A stretch of DNA of 64,000 nt. It comes from Sulfomarinibacter sp963741385. Lineage in GTDB: Bacteria; Acidobacteriota; Thermoanaerobaculia; Thermoanaerobaculales; Sulfomarinibacteraceae. Shown in pieces: positions 19,201-28,459 of the stretch. The position numbers were made by a program, and so were the translations under genes. The stretch's first letter is position 1; the number at the start of each line of letters is the position of its first letter. The stretch lies in the NCBI GenBank assembly GCA_963741385.1, contig CAVUHO010000010.1:1426001-1490000 (forward strand). The letters are read 5' to 3'. Below the pieces are notes generated by a model. That model did no database searches and was not told where the DNA came from. It worked only from the letters and a program-made list of their open reading frames with translations.

Positions 19201-20170
19201 CCGGTGCCTGTCTCGGCGCCGGGAAAGGGCGCGACTCCGGAGGGGAAGTTGTGGGTCTCGGCGGTCAGGGTCAGATCGAGGTTGAGTTCCCGGTTCACCA
19301 ACGGCGACGGTCTCCCGGGATCCCGGCTCACCAGCGCCGGCGTCGAGAAGCCGCGGATCGCGCTCGAGTTGTCGTGAAAGGCGATGACGCTGTTGTTGGG
19401 GTTGGCCTCAAAGGGACGGCGGACGATCGAGAAGAGGTGGTCGGGCGCCTCGTTGCCGTCGAGGATCAGACGGCCCTTGAAGAACCAGTGGCGCGAGTGC
19501 TCGCTATTGGATTGGGCGATGTCGAAGCACTCGACGTTCGACGGGTCCCTTCCCATGCGGTCGCGGAAGAGTGCGGTGTAGAAGTCGAGATCCCAGTCGT
19601 CGAAGGCGAGCCCGAGGTCGCGGTTGATCCGCTCGAGGGCCGCCCGCCCGTCCCGCATCACCGGGACCGTCGTCACCGGTTCGGGGCTGACGCCGGAGGC
19701 GAAGTCGGCGAGAGGGTTGGGGTAGACGCACTCTGTCATGCGGTCATGGATACCGGCGGCGAACGCGCTGAGAGCCGCAGCGGAACCAGGCTTCGACGCG
19801 CGCAGGAGGTATCGGCGCGAGCGCTCGATTCGGCGCACCGCGTCGAGGCCGCACGCCCGGCAGATCGAGACCGCGTTGGTCGACCAGGCGGTGGTGAAGG
19901 TCATCCGCGGCCCGACCTCGACCACGGCGCCGTCCGCGTCGTCGAGAAAGTGGCGGCGCCGTGTCTCTGTGGTTCGAAGGTCTCCGCCAACAGCCAGTCG
20001 AGGACGCGGAGGTCTTCGGGCCCGAGGTCGCGGGCTGCGTCGATGTAGAAGCAGAACTCCGCATCGACGCCGGAAATCCCGTTGCCAACCACCTGGCGGG
20101 CAGATTCGAGCAGGTTGTCGCGGGCGGCAGGGAGGAGAGAAAACGCGCGGTAGCGGCGGATCAGCGTCAT
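16240..20170 (-). CDS. purL: Phosphoribosylformylglycinamidine synthase, single-chain PurL (three frameshifts)
   Basis: A large-type FGAM synthase of about 1309 residues that makes FGAM from FGAR, ATP and glutamine in purine synthesis. The order is an N-terminal PurS-like domain (from ATG 20170, MTLIRRYRAFSLLPAARDN), a linker, and two AIR-synthetase-like halves (SNSEHSRHWFFKG; AETHNFPSGVAPFPGAETGTGGRIRD; IHDQGAGGNCNVLKEI). The C-terminal class I glutaminase keeps the catalytic Cys in FSLGVCNGCQLLALLG and the His/Glu in HPERT. The frame breaks three times. A base is missing near 19946. An extra G:C sits in the run at 17792-17795, and one extra base lies near 17435. Each correction restores conserved sequence without gap, so these look like indel errors. 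Divergent purM lies 110 bases away. Confidence 0.93.
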
Positions 20171-20280
20171 GGGGAGGTTGTATCAGGAACGGTGATCCGG
20201 CACCAGTGTAAAATCCACTTCACATCCTGTGGTCCGGCGGCCGCGGGCCCACCGCGGGTAGGATCTGAGAGGGAGAAGAG

Positions 20281-21339
20281 ATGACCACCTATCGCGACGC
20301 CGGGGTCGATATCGACGCCCAGGACCGGGCGCTGGCCCAGGTCAAGAAGATGGTGCGCAAGACCTACACCCCCGAGGTGCTGTCCGACCAGGGCGCCTTC
20401 GGCGGGCTTTTCCGGGTGCCGATGAAGGGTCTCAAGGAGCCGGTGCTGGTGTCCTCGGCCGACGGCGTCGGCACCAAACTCAGGGTCGCGTTCGCGACCG
20501 GCCGCCACTCGACGGTGGGCCGGGACCTCGTCAACCACTGCGTCAACGACATTCTGGTGCAGGGGGCGCGGCCGCTCTTCTTTCTCGACTACCTGGCCAC
20601 CGGCCGTCTCGACCCCGACACGGTGGCGGAAGTCATCGGCGGCGTTGCCGCCGCGTGTTCCGAACACAAGATGGCGCTGCTCGGTGGCGAGACCGCCGAG
20701 ATGCCGGGGTTCTACGATGACGGTGAGTACGACCTGGCCGGTTTCATCGTCGGGATCGTCGACCGCAGGAAGATCCTCGACGGTTCGGCGGTGAAGGAGG
20801 GCGACGTGCTGGTTGGTCTACCCTCCACCGGTCTCCACACCAACGGCTACTCGCTCGCCCGCAAGGTCTTTTTCGAGACCCTGAAGCTCGGCGTCGGCGA
20901 CACGGTGAAGAGCCTGGGCCGCACGGTGGGGGAGGAGCTGTTGCAGATCCACCGCTGCTACCTCGAACCGGTGTGGCCGCTGCTCGAAGGTGGATGGGTC
21001 CACGCGTTGGCCCACATCACCGGCGGCGGGCTCACCGACAATCTCCCGCGCGTCATTCCTGACGGCCTCCGGGCTGTCGTCAAGGTCGGCGCGTGGGACG
21101 TCCCTCCCGTCTTCCGTTTGCTGGCGGAGAAGGGACAGGTGCCCGAGGACGACATGTGGCGCACCTTCAACCTCGGGGTCGGCATGGTCCTGGTGGTGCC
21201 GCCGAAGTTCCTCGAAAAGCTCCTGCGAAGTCTTCGCGAATCGGGCTGCCAGGGCTTCCCCATGGGCAACGTCGTCAAGGGCGTGCGTGGGGTCGAGTAT
21301 GACCACCCGCCGGACGGGTATCCGAGCGGATTGAGGTAG
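20281..21339 (+). CDS. purM: Phosphoribosylformylglycinamidine cyclo-ligase (AIR synthetase)
   Basis: A 352-residue cytoplasmic enzyme of step five of purine synthesis, FGAM + ATP to AIR. It begins TYRDAGVDIDAQDRAL and contains SSADGVGTKLRVAFATGRH, NDILVQGARPLFFLDYLATG, LLGGETAEMPGFY and GLPSTGLHTNGYSLAR, all core PurM signatures of the ATP/FGAM site. Length is normal, and the frame is intact. GGGAGAAGAG provides the ribosome-binding site. It is transcribed divergently from purL, so a shared control region between 20171 and 20280 is probable, although no PurR-type operator was recognised. Confidence 0.96.
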   Translation: MTTYRDAGVDIDAQDRALAQVKKMVRKTYTPEVLSDQGAFGGLFRVPMKGLKEPVLVSSADGVGTKLRVAFATGRHSTVGRDLVNHCVNDILVQGARPLFFLDYLATGRLDPDTVAEVIGGVAAACSEHKMALLGGETAEMPGFYDDGEYDLAGFIVGIVDRRKILDGSAVKEGDVLVGLPSTGLHTNGYSLARKVFFETLKLGVGDTVKSLGRTVGEELLQIHRCYLEPVWPLLEGGWVHALAHITGGGLTDNLPRVIPDGLRAVVKVGAWDVPPVFRLLAEKGQVPEDDMWRTFNLGVGMVLVVPPKFLEKLLRSLRESGCQGFPMGNVVKGVRGVEYDHPPDGYPSGLR

Positions 21340-21447
21340 CTGGCTGGCAGTGAGGCAATGGCCGGCCGCTATGCGGCCTGGCAATGGGGCCAGGACGTCG
21401 TGGGCCTTCACGCCGGGACGCGACATCCCGAACAGAGCATCCCGATT

Positions 21448-21557
21448 TTCTGAACGGCATTGCCCGTGAGTGCCCCCTCGAACGATGATTGGGCCCGATC
21501 AATGGACTCACTCCAAAAGTCCGAGTTCCCGATATCGTTAGAGACGGCACGTCCGGT
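21448..21557. repeat. Solo copy of the covarying hairpin element
   Basis: TTCTGAACGGCATTGCCCG (21448-21466) leads straight into GTGAGTGCCCCCTCGAACGA and ends GAGACGGCACGTCCGGT, with arms CGAACGATGATTGGG and CCCGATATCGTTAGAG. It is the same element as the 12582 array, but single and with its own arm variants. The 21340-21824 gap otherwise holds the next repeat and a promoter-like AT-rich stretch. Confidence 0.82.
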
Positions 21558-21601
21558 GAACGCGGACTGGGCGCCGACCATTGCCCCCAAAAGCTCAACC
21601 A

Positions 21602-21717
21602 TCGGGACGGCCGCACCACAAAGCCTCGATGAGATGTGATCCGGTTGTGGGGCACGCGTCCCGCGTGCCGGGCGGGTGGGCGGAAAATCCGAAATCCGAA
21701 ATCCGAAATCCGAAATG
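21602..21717. repeat. Imperfect GC-rich hairpin followed by heptamer array
   Basis: Arms containing CGGGACGGCCGCACCACAA and TTGTGGGGCACGCGTCCCG are followed by GGGCGGGTGGGCGG and a GAAATCC heptamer array (21683-21717). It parallels 14520-14638, which supports a composite mobile or amplified element. Confidence 0.75.
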
Positions 21718-21776
21718 GCACCCTTTTCCCTCGGCCCCCAAGTTCCCTTGCTGTCGTGGTCATGTGAGCACATTTA

Positions 21777-21789
21777 TCATTGAAAATGA
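21777..21789. promoter_or_regulatory. AT-rich palindrome upstream of the CGGC-protein gene
   Basis: TCATTGAAAATGA (perfect 5-base arms, 3-base centre) sits in a conspicuously AT-rich patch (about 21770-21805) with TATGAT just downstream at 21797 as a possible -10. It could be an operator, loosely reminiscent of Fur-type sites, but no regulator is identified. Confidence 0.35.
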
Positions 21790-21824
21790 ATGACTTATGA
21801 TATGCAGGACCAAGGGAGGTTGCG

Positions 21825-22181
21825 ATGGCCAAACGCATCGGCATCATCTACTGCGAGCGGATCCAGGATGTGAGCTGCGTCGGGTGCGCCAAGTGCTACA
21901 AGGCGGTGAACGAGAACACCTTCGCCTTCGAAGGCCAGGGCGACGTGCGGGTCGTGTTCAAGACCGGGTGCGGCGACTGTCCGGGTCTGGTGGTGCCAAA
22001 GGTCGATCTCCAGATGACCGTGCTCGAGGCGTTCGATGTCGAAGTCGACGCGATCTACTTCGGAACCTGCGTCAAAAAGGCGACCGGGCTCATGAACTGT
22101 CCCATGAACGTGGAAGGCGTGACCCGCGTCCTCGAAGAGAAGTTTGGCGTCCCGGTGCTCATGGGGACGCACGATTACTGA
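21825..22181 (+). CDS. CGGC-domain protein (putative metal-binding)
   Basis: A 118-residue small cytoplasmic protein of the CGGC family, named for a conserved Cys-rich motif. Seen here are CVGCAKCYKAVNE (about residues 18-30), the family centre CGDCPG (about 50), GTCVKKA (about 84) and NCPMN. The last Cys cluster and the C-terminal VPVLMGTHDY are typical. The Cys spacing suggests binding of a metal or Fe-S centre, and family members are common in anaerobes. The function is not established. GGGAGGTTGCG precedes the ATG. The gene stands alone between repeat blocks with its own AT-rich promoter region. Confidence 0.8.
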   Translation: MAKRIGIIYCERIQDVSCVGCAKCYKAVNENTFAFEGQGDVRVVFKTGCGDCPGLVVPKVDLQMTVLEAFDVEVDAIYFGTCVKKATGLMNCPMNVEGVTRVLEEKFGVPVLMGTHDY

Positions 22182-22288
22182 AAAATTCTCAATTTTGAGT
22201 TTTGAATTTTGAATTCCGGTCAACCCAACCGGCTTCAGGGGGAGGGTGGGCGGGAATTAAGAATTCAAAATTCATAATTCAAAATTGA
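22182..22288. repeat. Inverted pair of heptamer arrays
   Basis: A left array of TTTTGAA/TTTTGAG units (22182-22216) and a right array of AAATTCA units (22254-22288) are inverted relative to each other around a 37-base GC-rich core with GGGAGGGTGGGCGGG. It lies immediately after the CGGC gene stop. Confidence 0.85.
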
Positions 22289-22327
22289 AGGCTTTCTTCC
22301 CCGAGGAACCTCGAATCTAGCCCGGGC

Positions 22328-22355
22328 TTGCTTTCTGCTCGAATTTGCGTACAAT
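22328..22355 (+). promoter_or_regulatory. Sigma-70-like promoter of the rpsF operon
   Basis: TTGCTT (22328-22333), a 16-base spacer, and TACAAT (22350-22355), 75 bases ahead of rpsF. This is a good match in an otherwise GC-rich context. Confidence 0.6.
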
Positions 22356-22361
22356 CCGAGG

Positions 22362-22416
22362 TCCCGGTTTCCGGGAATAACTCCTTGCTCCAGACATCGA
22401 TCTGGGGCCGAAGGCC
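22362..22416 (+). promoter_or_regulatory. Structured 5' leader of rpsF
   Basis: Three consecutive small hairpins: TCCCGG-TTT-CCGGGA (22362-22376), CCAGA-6-TCTGG (22390-22405) and GGCC-GAA-GGCC (22406-22416). They lie between the promoter and the GAGAGGAGAAC ribosome-binding site. Leaders of rpsF operons often bind the S6:S18 complex. Whether this one does is not shown by sequence alone. Confidence 0.4.
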
Positions 22417-22429
22417 GAGAGGAGAACAT

Positions 22430-22819
22430 ATGCCTTTGTACGAGTTGGGGGTCATTGTCGACCCCGAGGTACCGCCCGAGGAAGAGACCTCCACCCTGGA
22501 GCGTCTCGAGGGCATCATCACCGACGCCGGCGGCGAGGTCATCGGCAAGGACACCTGGGGGCGGCGCCAGCTGGCCTACCCGATCAAGAAGAAGAACTAC
22601 GGTGTCTACCACTTCTGGAAGGTCGAGGTCGGCGGCGATGCTCTCGATAAACTCAACTTCGAGATGCGCACCAACGACGTGGTGATGCGTTCGCTGATTC
22701 TCAACATGGACCGCGAACTGCGCCGCAAGCGCAAGATGGACGCCAAGATGGCAGCCCGGGCCGTCAAGAAGGCCGCCAAAGCTGCCGCCAAGGCCGAATC
22801 CGCGGCGGACGAGGAGTGA
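22430..22819 (+). CDS. rpsF: 30S ribosomal protein bS6
   Basis: A 129-residue bS6, the small-subunit platform protein that pairs with bS18 on 16S rRNA. It begins MPLYELGVIVDPEVPPEE and contains GGEVIGKDTWGRRQLAYPIKKK and RTNDVVMRSLILNMDREL, the conserved ferredoxin-like fold. The Ala/Lys-rich C-terminal tail (about 100-129) is an extension common in this protein. The ATG at 22430 follows GAGAGGAGAAC. It is first of a conserved four-gene group with rpsR, a DUF2232 membrane protein and rplI. Confidence 0.97.
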   Translation: MPLYELGVIVDPEVPPEEETSTLERLEGIITDAGGEVIGKDTWGRRQLAYPIKKKNYGVYHFWKVEVGGDALDKLNFEMRTNDVVMRSLILNMDRELRRKRKMDAKMAARAVKKAAKAAAKAESAADEE

Positions 22820-22826
22820 GGAAATC

Positions 22827-23063
22827 ATGATTCGACCCAACAAAAAGCGTTTTCGCCGCCGCGTCAAGGTGTGCCGGTTCACGGTCGAGAAGATCAACTA
22901 CATCGACTACAAGGACATCGAGCTTCTTCGTGAGTACACCCCGACCAATGGCAAGATCCTGCCGCGTCGTGTGACCGGCACCCGCCCCGCCTTTCAGCAC
23001 AAGCTGACGCGGGCCATCAAGCGGGCGCGCCACATGGCCCTGCTGCCGTACGCCGGCAACTGA
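22827..23063 (+). CDS. rpsR: 30S ribosomal protein bS18
   Basis: A 78-residue bS18. It contains YIDYKDIELLREYTPTNGKILPRR and TGTRPAFQHKLTRAIKRARHMALLPY, the nearly invariant rRNA-binding core. A single Cys (KVCRFT) is present in the N-terminal region, so no full zinc ribbon is formed. It sits seven bases after rpsF and is followed by the DUF2232 gene. Confidence 0.97.
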   Translation: MIRPNKKRFRRRVKVCRFTVEKINYIDYKDIELLREYTPTNGKILPRRVTGTRPAFQHKLTRAIKRARHMALLPYAGN

Positions 23064-23114
23064 TCAAGATCAACGACTTCTGGAGCGCCGGGCGGTAACG
23101 CCCGGCGTCTATTC

Positions 23115-24086
23115 ATGGCCAGCGATTCAACCCCAACCCCGGCAACCGAGCCGGCTCCGCCGCGGATCCCGCGTCTCGGTGCAGCCGCCTCCGGTGTGGT
23201 GGCGCTCCTTCTGGTGGGCGCCCTCTTCGCCATTCCACTGCTCGGTCTGCTGATCGCGCCCCTGGCCCTCCTGCCGGTGGCGCATTTTCAGGCCGGCGGC
23301 GCCAGCGGCGTGCGCGCTTGGGGCCCGGTGGTGGGCCTGCTGGCGGTGGCATCAGCGGCCGGTTTGGCCGGCATCGCGCTGCCGCTGTTGGCGGCCTACC
23401 TCCTGATCGTGGTGCTGCCGGCGGTCAGCATCGAGGTGTGGGCCCGCTGGAGTTGGAGCGAGGGACGGTGGGCGGGAGTCGCGGCCCTCTCCGTCGCGGT
23501 GCTCGTGCTCGCCGTGATTGCCGGCATCGCTGCGCCCCTGACCCCCATGGCGGCGGTCTCGGGCTGGCTCCGAGAGGCGGCCGCGGGCGCCTCTGAGATG
23601 TATGCAGCATGGGGTCTGGCCGAGGGTGACGTCGAGCTCGCCCTGGACGCCGCCGAGAGGATGGCGTCGTGGGTGCTGCCGTCGATTCTTGTCGCCTATC
23701 TGGTCACGGTGCTGTTCTGGGTGAGGCCGCGGTTGGCCCTGCTCGGCTATCCGATGGCGTCCGGCGCTTTCGAAGACTACCGCAACGACGAGTGGTTGGC
23801 GGCGGTGTTTGCGGCCACCGGCATCGCAACGCTCGTGCTCCAGGGCACGGCCCGTTGGGCGGCGTTGAACCTCCTGGTGACGGTGCTCATCTTGTATTTT
23901 GTCCAGGGTTTGGCTATTATCCGAGCCCACCTCGCGCGCTGGATAGGGCGAGGCTGGCTGGTGCGATGGGGCGTCGTTCTGCTGTCTCTGCAGGTGCCGA
24001 TGCCGCTGTTCGTTGCGGCGCTCGGTGTCGCAGACAGCTTCCACTCTCTCCGGCCACGAGTCGATGACGACGGAGGAATAGAATGA
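23115..24086 (+). CDS. DUF2232 (YybS-like) polytopic membrane protein
   Basis: A 323-residue integral membrane protein with about eight hydrophobic segments (first at about 25-45, last at about 285-305). It occupies the position between rpsR and rplI, where a DUF2232/YybS family protein is often found. The pattern GAFEDYRNDEWLAAVFAATG near residue 220 and the following two helices match that family. The function is unknown; a role in cell envelope or sporulation-like processes has been proposed for relatives but is not evident here. Its stop overlaps the rplI start by four bases. Confidence 0.8.
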   Translation: MASDSTPTPATEPAPPRIPRLGAAASGVVALLLVGALFAIPLLGLLIAPLALLPVAHFQAGGASGVRAWGPVVGLLAVASAAGLAGIALPLLAAYLLIVVLPAVSIEVWARWSWSEGRWAGVAALSVAVLVLAVIAGIAAPLTPMAAVSGWLREAAAGASEMYAAWGLAEGDVELALDAAERMASWVLPSILVAYLVTVLFWVRPRLALLGYPMASGAFEDYRNDEWLAAVFAATGIATLVLQGTARWAALNLLVTVLILYFVQGLAIIRAHLARWIGRGWLVRWGVVLLSLQVPMPLFVAALGVADSFHSLRPRVDDDGGIE

Positions 24087-24646
24087 AAGTGATTCTCAAC
24101 GACCACATCGAACATCTTGGAGCGCGCGGCGAATCGGTGGTGGTCAAGGCCGGATACGCGAACAACTATTTGCTACCCAAGGGACTTGCCTACCACGACA
24201 CGCCGGGCAACCGCAGGCGGTTCGAACAGGAGCAGCCCCGGTGGGAGCAGATGGACACGCAGCGGCTCGATGCCGCCCAGAAGCTGGCGGCGGCGCTTGA
24301 TGGCACCAAGCTCGCTTTCGAGCGCCGCGCGGGCGAAAATGACGTGCTCTTCGGTTCGGTGACGGTCGCCGACGTCGGTCGCGTGTTGATGGAACGTGGG
24401 TTCGACATCGACCGCCGCAAGATCGTGCTCGAAACTCCGATCAAAGAACTGGGGAACTTCGACGTGGTGATCCAGATCTACCGCGGGATCGACGTCACGA
24501 TTCCGGTGCGTGTCGTGCGCCCCGGCGAGGATGCCGATGCGGCGGCTCCCGAGTTCGCGGCCGAGGGTGTTCTGGAAACGCCCGAACCGGCCGTCGAGGC
24601 GCCCGCGGACGCTGAAGCCCCCGGGACGGGACCGGTCGCCGAGTAG
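24083..24646 (+). CDS. rplI: 50S ribosomal protein bL9
   Basis: A 187-residue bL9. The N-terminal rRNA-binding domain is diagnostic: MKVILNDHIEHLGARGESVVVKAGYANNYLLPKGLA. A long helix and a C-terminal domain (NDVLFGSVTVADV, IVLETPIKELGNFDV) follow. The last 40 residues (DADAAAPEF ... GTGPVAE) are an acidic, Ala/Pro-rich extension beyond the usual 150 residues, probably disordered. It overlaps the preceding membrane-protein gene by ATGA, so it is co-translated. Confidence 0.97.
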   Translation: MKVILNDHIEHLGARGESVVVKAGYANNYLLPKGLAYHDTPGNRRRFEQEQPRWEQMDTQRLDAAQKLAAALDGTKLAFERRAGENDVLFGSVTVADVGRVLMERGFDIDRRKIVLETPIKELGNFDVVIQIYRGIDVTIPVRVVRPGEDADAAAPEFAAEGVLETPEPAVEAPADAEAPGTGPVAE

Positions 24647-24650
24647 CTGC

Positions 24651-25871
24651 ATGGGCGGCGACGACCACGCCGCGCCCGCGGGCCCGCCGCTCGAGGACGG
24701 GGAGAACGAGAGCCTTCATCGCACGTGGATGAGGGCTCTTGCGCTGCTGACGCCCTGGGGAGTGAACCGCCGGATCAGCAATGTCGAGGGGCGGATCAGC
24801 GATGTCGAGGGGCGGATCGAGGCGCGCATGGCGGCGGCCGAATCCCGTCTCGACGGGATCGAGTCGGCGATCCGGATGCTCCAGGAAGAGTTGGCGGCGG
24901 CGCGCGATGTTCGGCTGTCCGGGGTGGAGCACAGGGTCGACGGAGTCGAAATGGCCTTGAGCTCGCTCTCCGGCGAGACTGCCCGTCTGCGCGACCGCGT
25001 GGTGCCGGCAGCGGTGGCGCGCGCCGACGCCCTGCTCGACCGGCTCGCCGAAGAGCTCGAAGAGACCGGCTCGCTGGTGGAGCGTTTCCTGCGAGGCGAG
25101 CCTTTGCCGGCGCCGGTTGCCGCAGACGCAGCGAATGCGCGGATCAGCGCCGGGCTTGCCGAAGTGCAGCCGCTCCTGCTCGAGGCCTTTCGCGGCAGCG
25201 AAGAGGAGATTCACCACCGGATGGACCTCTACCTGCCCGATCTACGGGCGGCGGCGGCGGTGCTCGATCTCGGTTGCGGGCGCGGCGAGCTGTTGCTGAT
25301 GCTGCGAGAGGCGGGGGTGGAGGCCACGGGGATCGAAGGCGATCTGGCGCTCGCCGCCGCCGCCCGGCGGCGTGGCCTCGATGTGATCGAAGGCGATGTG
25401 CTGGACGTTTTGAGGACGCTCGGGGGCGCCTCCCGGGGAGCGGTGACCGCCTTCCACCTCTTCGAACACCTGGCCCCGGCGACCCTGGCTGCGGTGCTCG
25501 CCGAGACGCGGAGAGTCCTGCGTCCGGGCGGGCTGCTGATCGCCGAGTGCCCCAACCCGCACGCCCTCCGCGTCGGCGCGGCCCTCTTCTGGCAGGACCC
25601 GACACACTACCGGCCGCTGCTGCCCGAGACCCTCACGGTCTTTCTCAGAGCCGCGGGCTTCGAGATCACCCGCAGCGAGACCCTGCACCCCTTCCCCGCG
25701 GACCAGTTCCTGATGGACGACGAGGGCGGCACCGCTGCGGTCACCGATGCCGACATGACGACCCTGGCGGAACGCGTCGACCGGCTGCGCCGGCGACTCG
25801 ACGAGCTGCTCAACGCTCCGCGGGACTTCGCCGTGTGGGCCGCACGGCCTGACAATAACGATCAACCTTGA
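24651..25871 (+). CDS. Class I SAM-dependent methyltransferase with coiled-coil N terminus
   Basis: A 406-residue cytoplasmic protein. Residues about 40-110 form a heptad-rich coiled coil with near-repeated ISNVEGRISDVEGRIEARM. The methyltransferase domain (about 190-350) has SAM motif I VLDLGCGRGELL, the acidic end of strand 2 (TGIEGD), motif II-like IEGDVLDVL, and post-I HLFEHL with the LRPGGLLIAECPNPH strand of methyltransferase type 11/12 proteins. The HYRPLLPETLTVFL segment resembles enzymes modifying cell-surface glycans. The substrate is unknown. It starts five bases after rplI and may be read from the same transcript. Confidence 0.82.
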   Translation: MGGDDHAAPAGPPLEDGENESLHRTWMRALALLTPWGVNRRISNVEGRISDVEGRIEARMAAAESRLDGIESAIRMLQEELAAARDVRLSGVEHRVDGVEMALSSLSGETARLRDRVVPAAVARADALLDRLAEELEETGSLVERFLRGEPLPAPVAADAANARISAGLAEVQPLLLEAFRGSEEEIHHRMDLYLPDLRAAAAVLDLGCGRGELLLMLREAGVEATGIEGDLALAAAARRRGLDVIEGDVLDVLRTLGGASRGAVTAFHLFEHLAPATLAAVLAETRRVLRPGGLLIAECPNPHALRVGAALFWQDPTHYRPLLPETLTVFLRAAGFEITRSETLHPFPADQFLMDDEGGTAAVTDADMTTLAERVDRLRRRLDELLNAPRDFAVWAARPDNNDQP

Positions 25872-25886
25872 CGATGGAGGCTGAAA

Positions 25887-27553
<1,667 letters not shown>

Positions 27554-27557
<4 letters not shown>

Positions 27558-28347
27558 CCGCGGACATCGAGGGCCGGGTCGCCATCGTCGGTGGTTCGTC
27601 CTCCGGTCTCGGCTTTGCAGTGGCCGAAAAGCTGGCGGCGAACGGTGCGAGGGTGGTCGTGGTGTCACGGTCGGCCGAACGCGTTTCGGCTGCGGTCGAT
27701 GCGCTCCGCGAACTCGGTTCCGGCGCCGCCGAGGGTTGCGTTGCAGACTTCACCGACCCCGACGCTCCCCGGCGCGTGGTGGCGAGAACCATCGAGGTGT
27801 TCGGGCCGCCGGAAATCGTCATCGCCAACGGCGGGGGACCGCCGGGGATGCCGGCAACCAGCGCTACCGCGGGCGATCTGACCTCGGCCTGCGAGCTGCT
27901 CCTGCTGCCCGTGCAGCGTCTGGCCGGACTGACGCTGCCGGCCATGCGGTCGGCCGGTTGGGGGCGGTTCGTGGCCATTACATCGGTCGCTGTCCGCCAA
28001 CCGCAGCCCGGTCTGGTGCTGTCGAACGCACTGCGCGCGGCAGTCACCGGCTATCTCAAAAGCCTCGCCGACGAGGTCGCTGCGGATGGCGTGACCGTCA
28101 ACACGGTGTGCCCCGGTTACACGGCAACGGATCGTCTCGGCGTCCTGGCCCGAAATGTGGCGGAGCGTGCAGGGAACCTCGGTCGACCAGGTCTTCGACA
28201 AGCTGGGCCAGAATGGCCCCCATCGGCCGGCTCCTGCGGCCGGAAGAGGTGGCCGCCGCAGTCGCTTTCCTGTGCTCCGACGGGGCCTCTGGCATCACCG
28301 GCATCGCCCTCCCGGTCGACGGAGGATTTTCGAGGGGCCTGCTCTGA
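27554..28347 (+). CDS. Short-chain dehydrogenase/reductase (two compensating frameshifts)
   Basis: A Rossmann-fold SDR of about 263 residues after correction. Seen are the cofactor glycine motif GGSSSGLGFAVAE, NGGG(PP) in the NNAG position, and the catalytic region ITSVAV(R) with a GYLKSLADEV helix. The active-site Tyr of the usual YxxxK seems to be replaced (SNALRAAVTGYLK), so substrate or activity may differ, although the group with SNALRAA is known among 3-oxoacyl-ACP-reductase-like SDRs. The C terminus (IGRLLRPEEVAAAVAFLCSD, ITGIALPVDGGFS) is reached only after removing one A at 28175-28176 and one at 28212-28213. Both flanks are intact, so they are probably sequence errors. Confidence 0.83.
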
Positions 28348-28351
28348 AACC

Positions 28352-28383
28352 TCAATTTCGTGCCGTCCACGGCACGAAATTGA
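28352..28383. terminator. Perfect 32-bp hairpin after the SDR gene
   Basis: TCAATTTCGTGCCGT and its exact complement surround CC, five bases after the SDR stop. No U-run follows on the plus strand. It may act as a processing or termination structure. It resembles other hairpins with CAATT ends at 31110 and 33150. Confidence 0.5.
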
Positions 28384-28459
28384 ACATGGACATTTGATGT
28401 GAAAGGGTTCACAATCTCTTGAGGCGGGTGCGAAACCGCCCTATCTGGGAGGAAGTTTT

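Noticed and set aside
16240..20170. Reading the purL segments as separate genes (PurL and a PurQ-like glutaminase)
   Set aside because: Domain order and continuity of conserved sequence across each break fit the single-chain PurL; the breaks are one-base shifts, not gene borders.
24651..25871. Minus-strand frames complementary to the methyltransferase with repeated DPPLDIADP
   Set aside because: They mirror the coiled-coil repeat of the real plus-strand gene; no start signals or family motifs.
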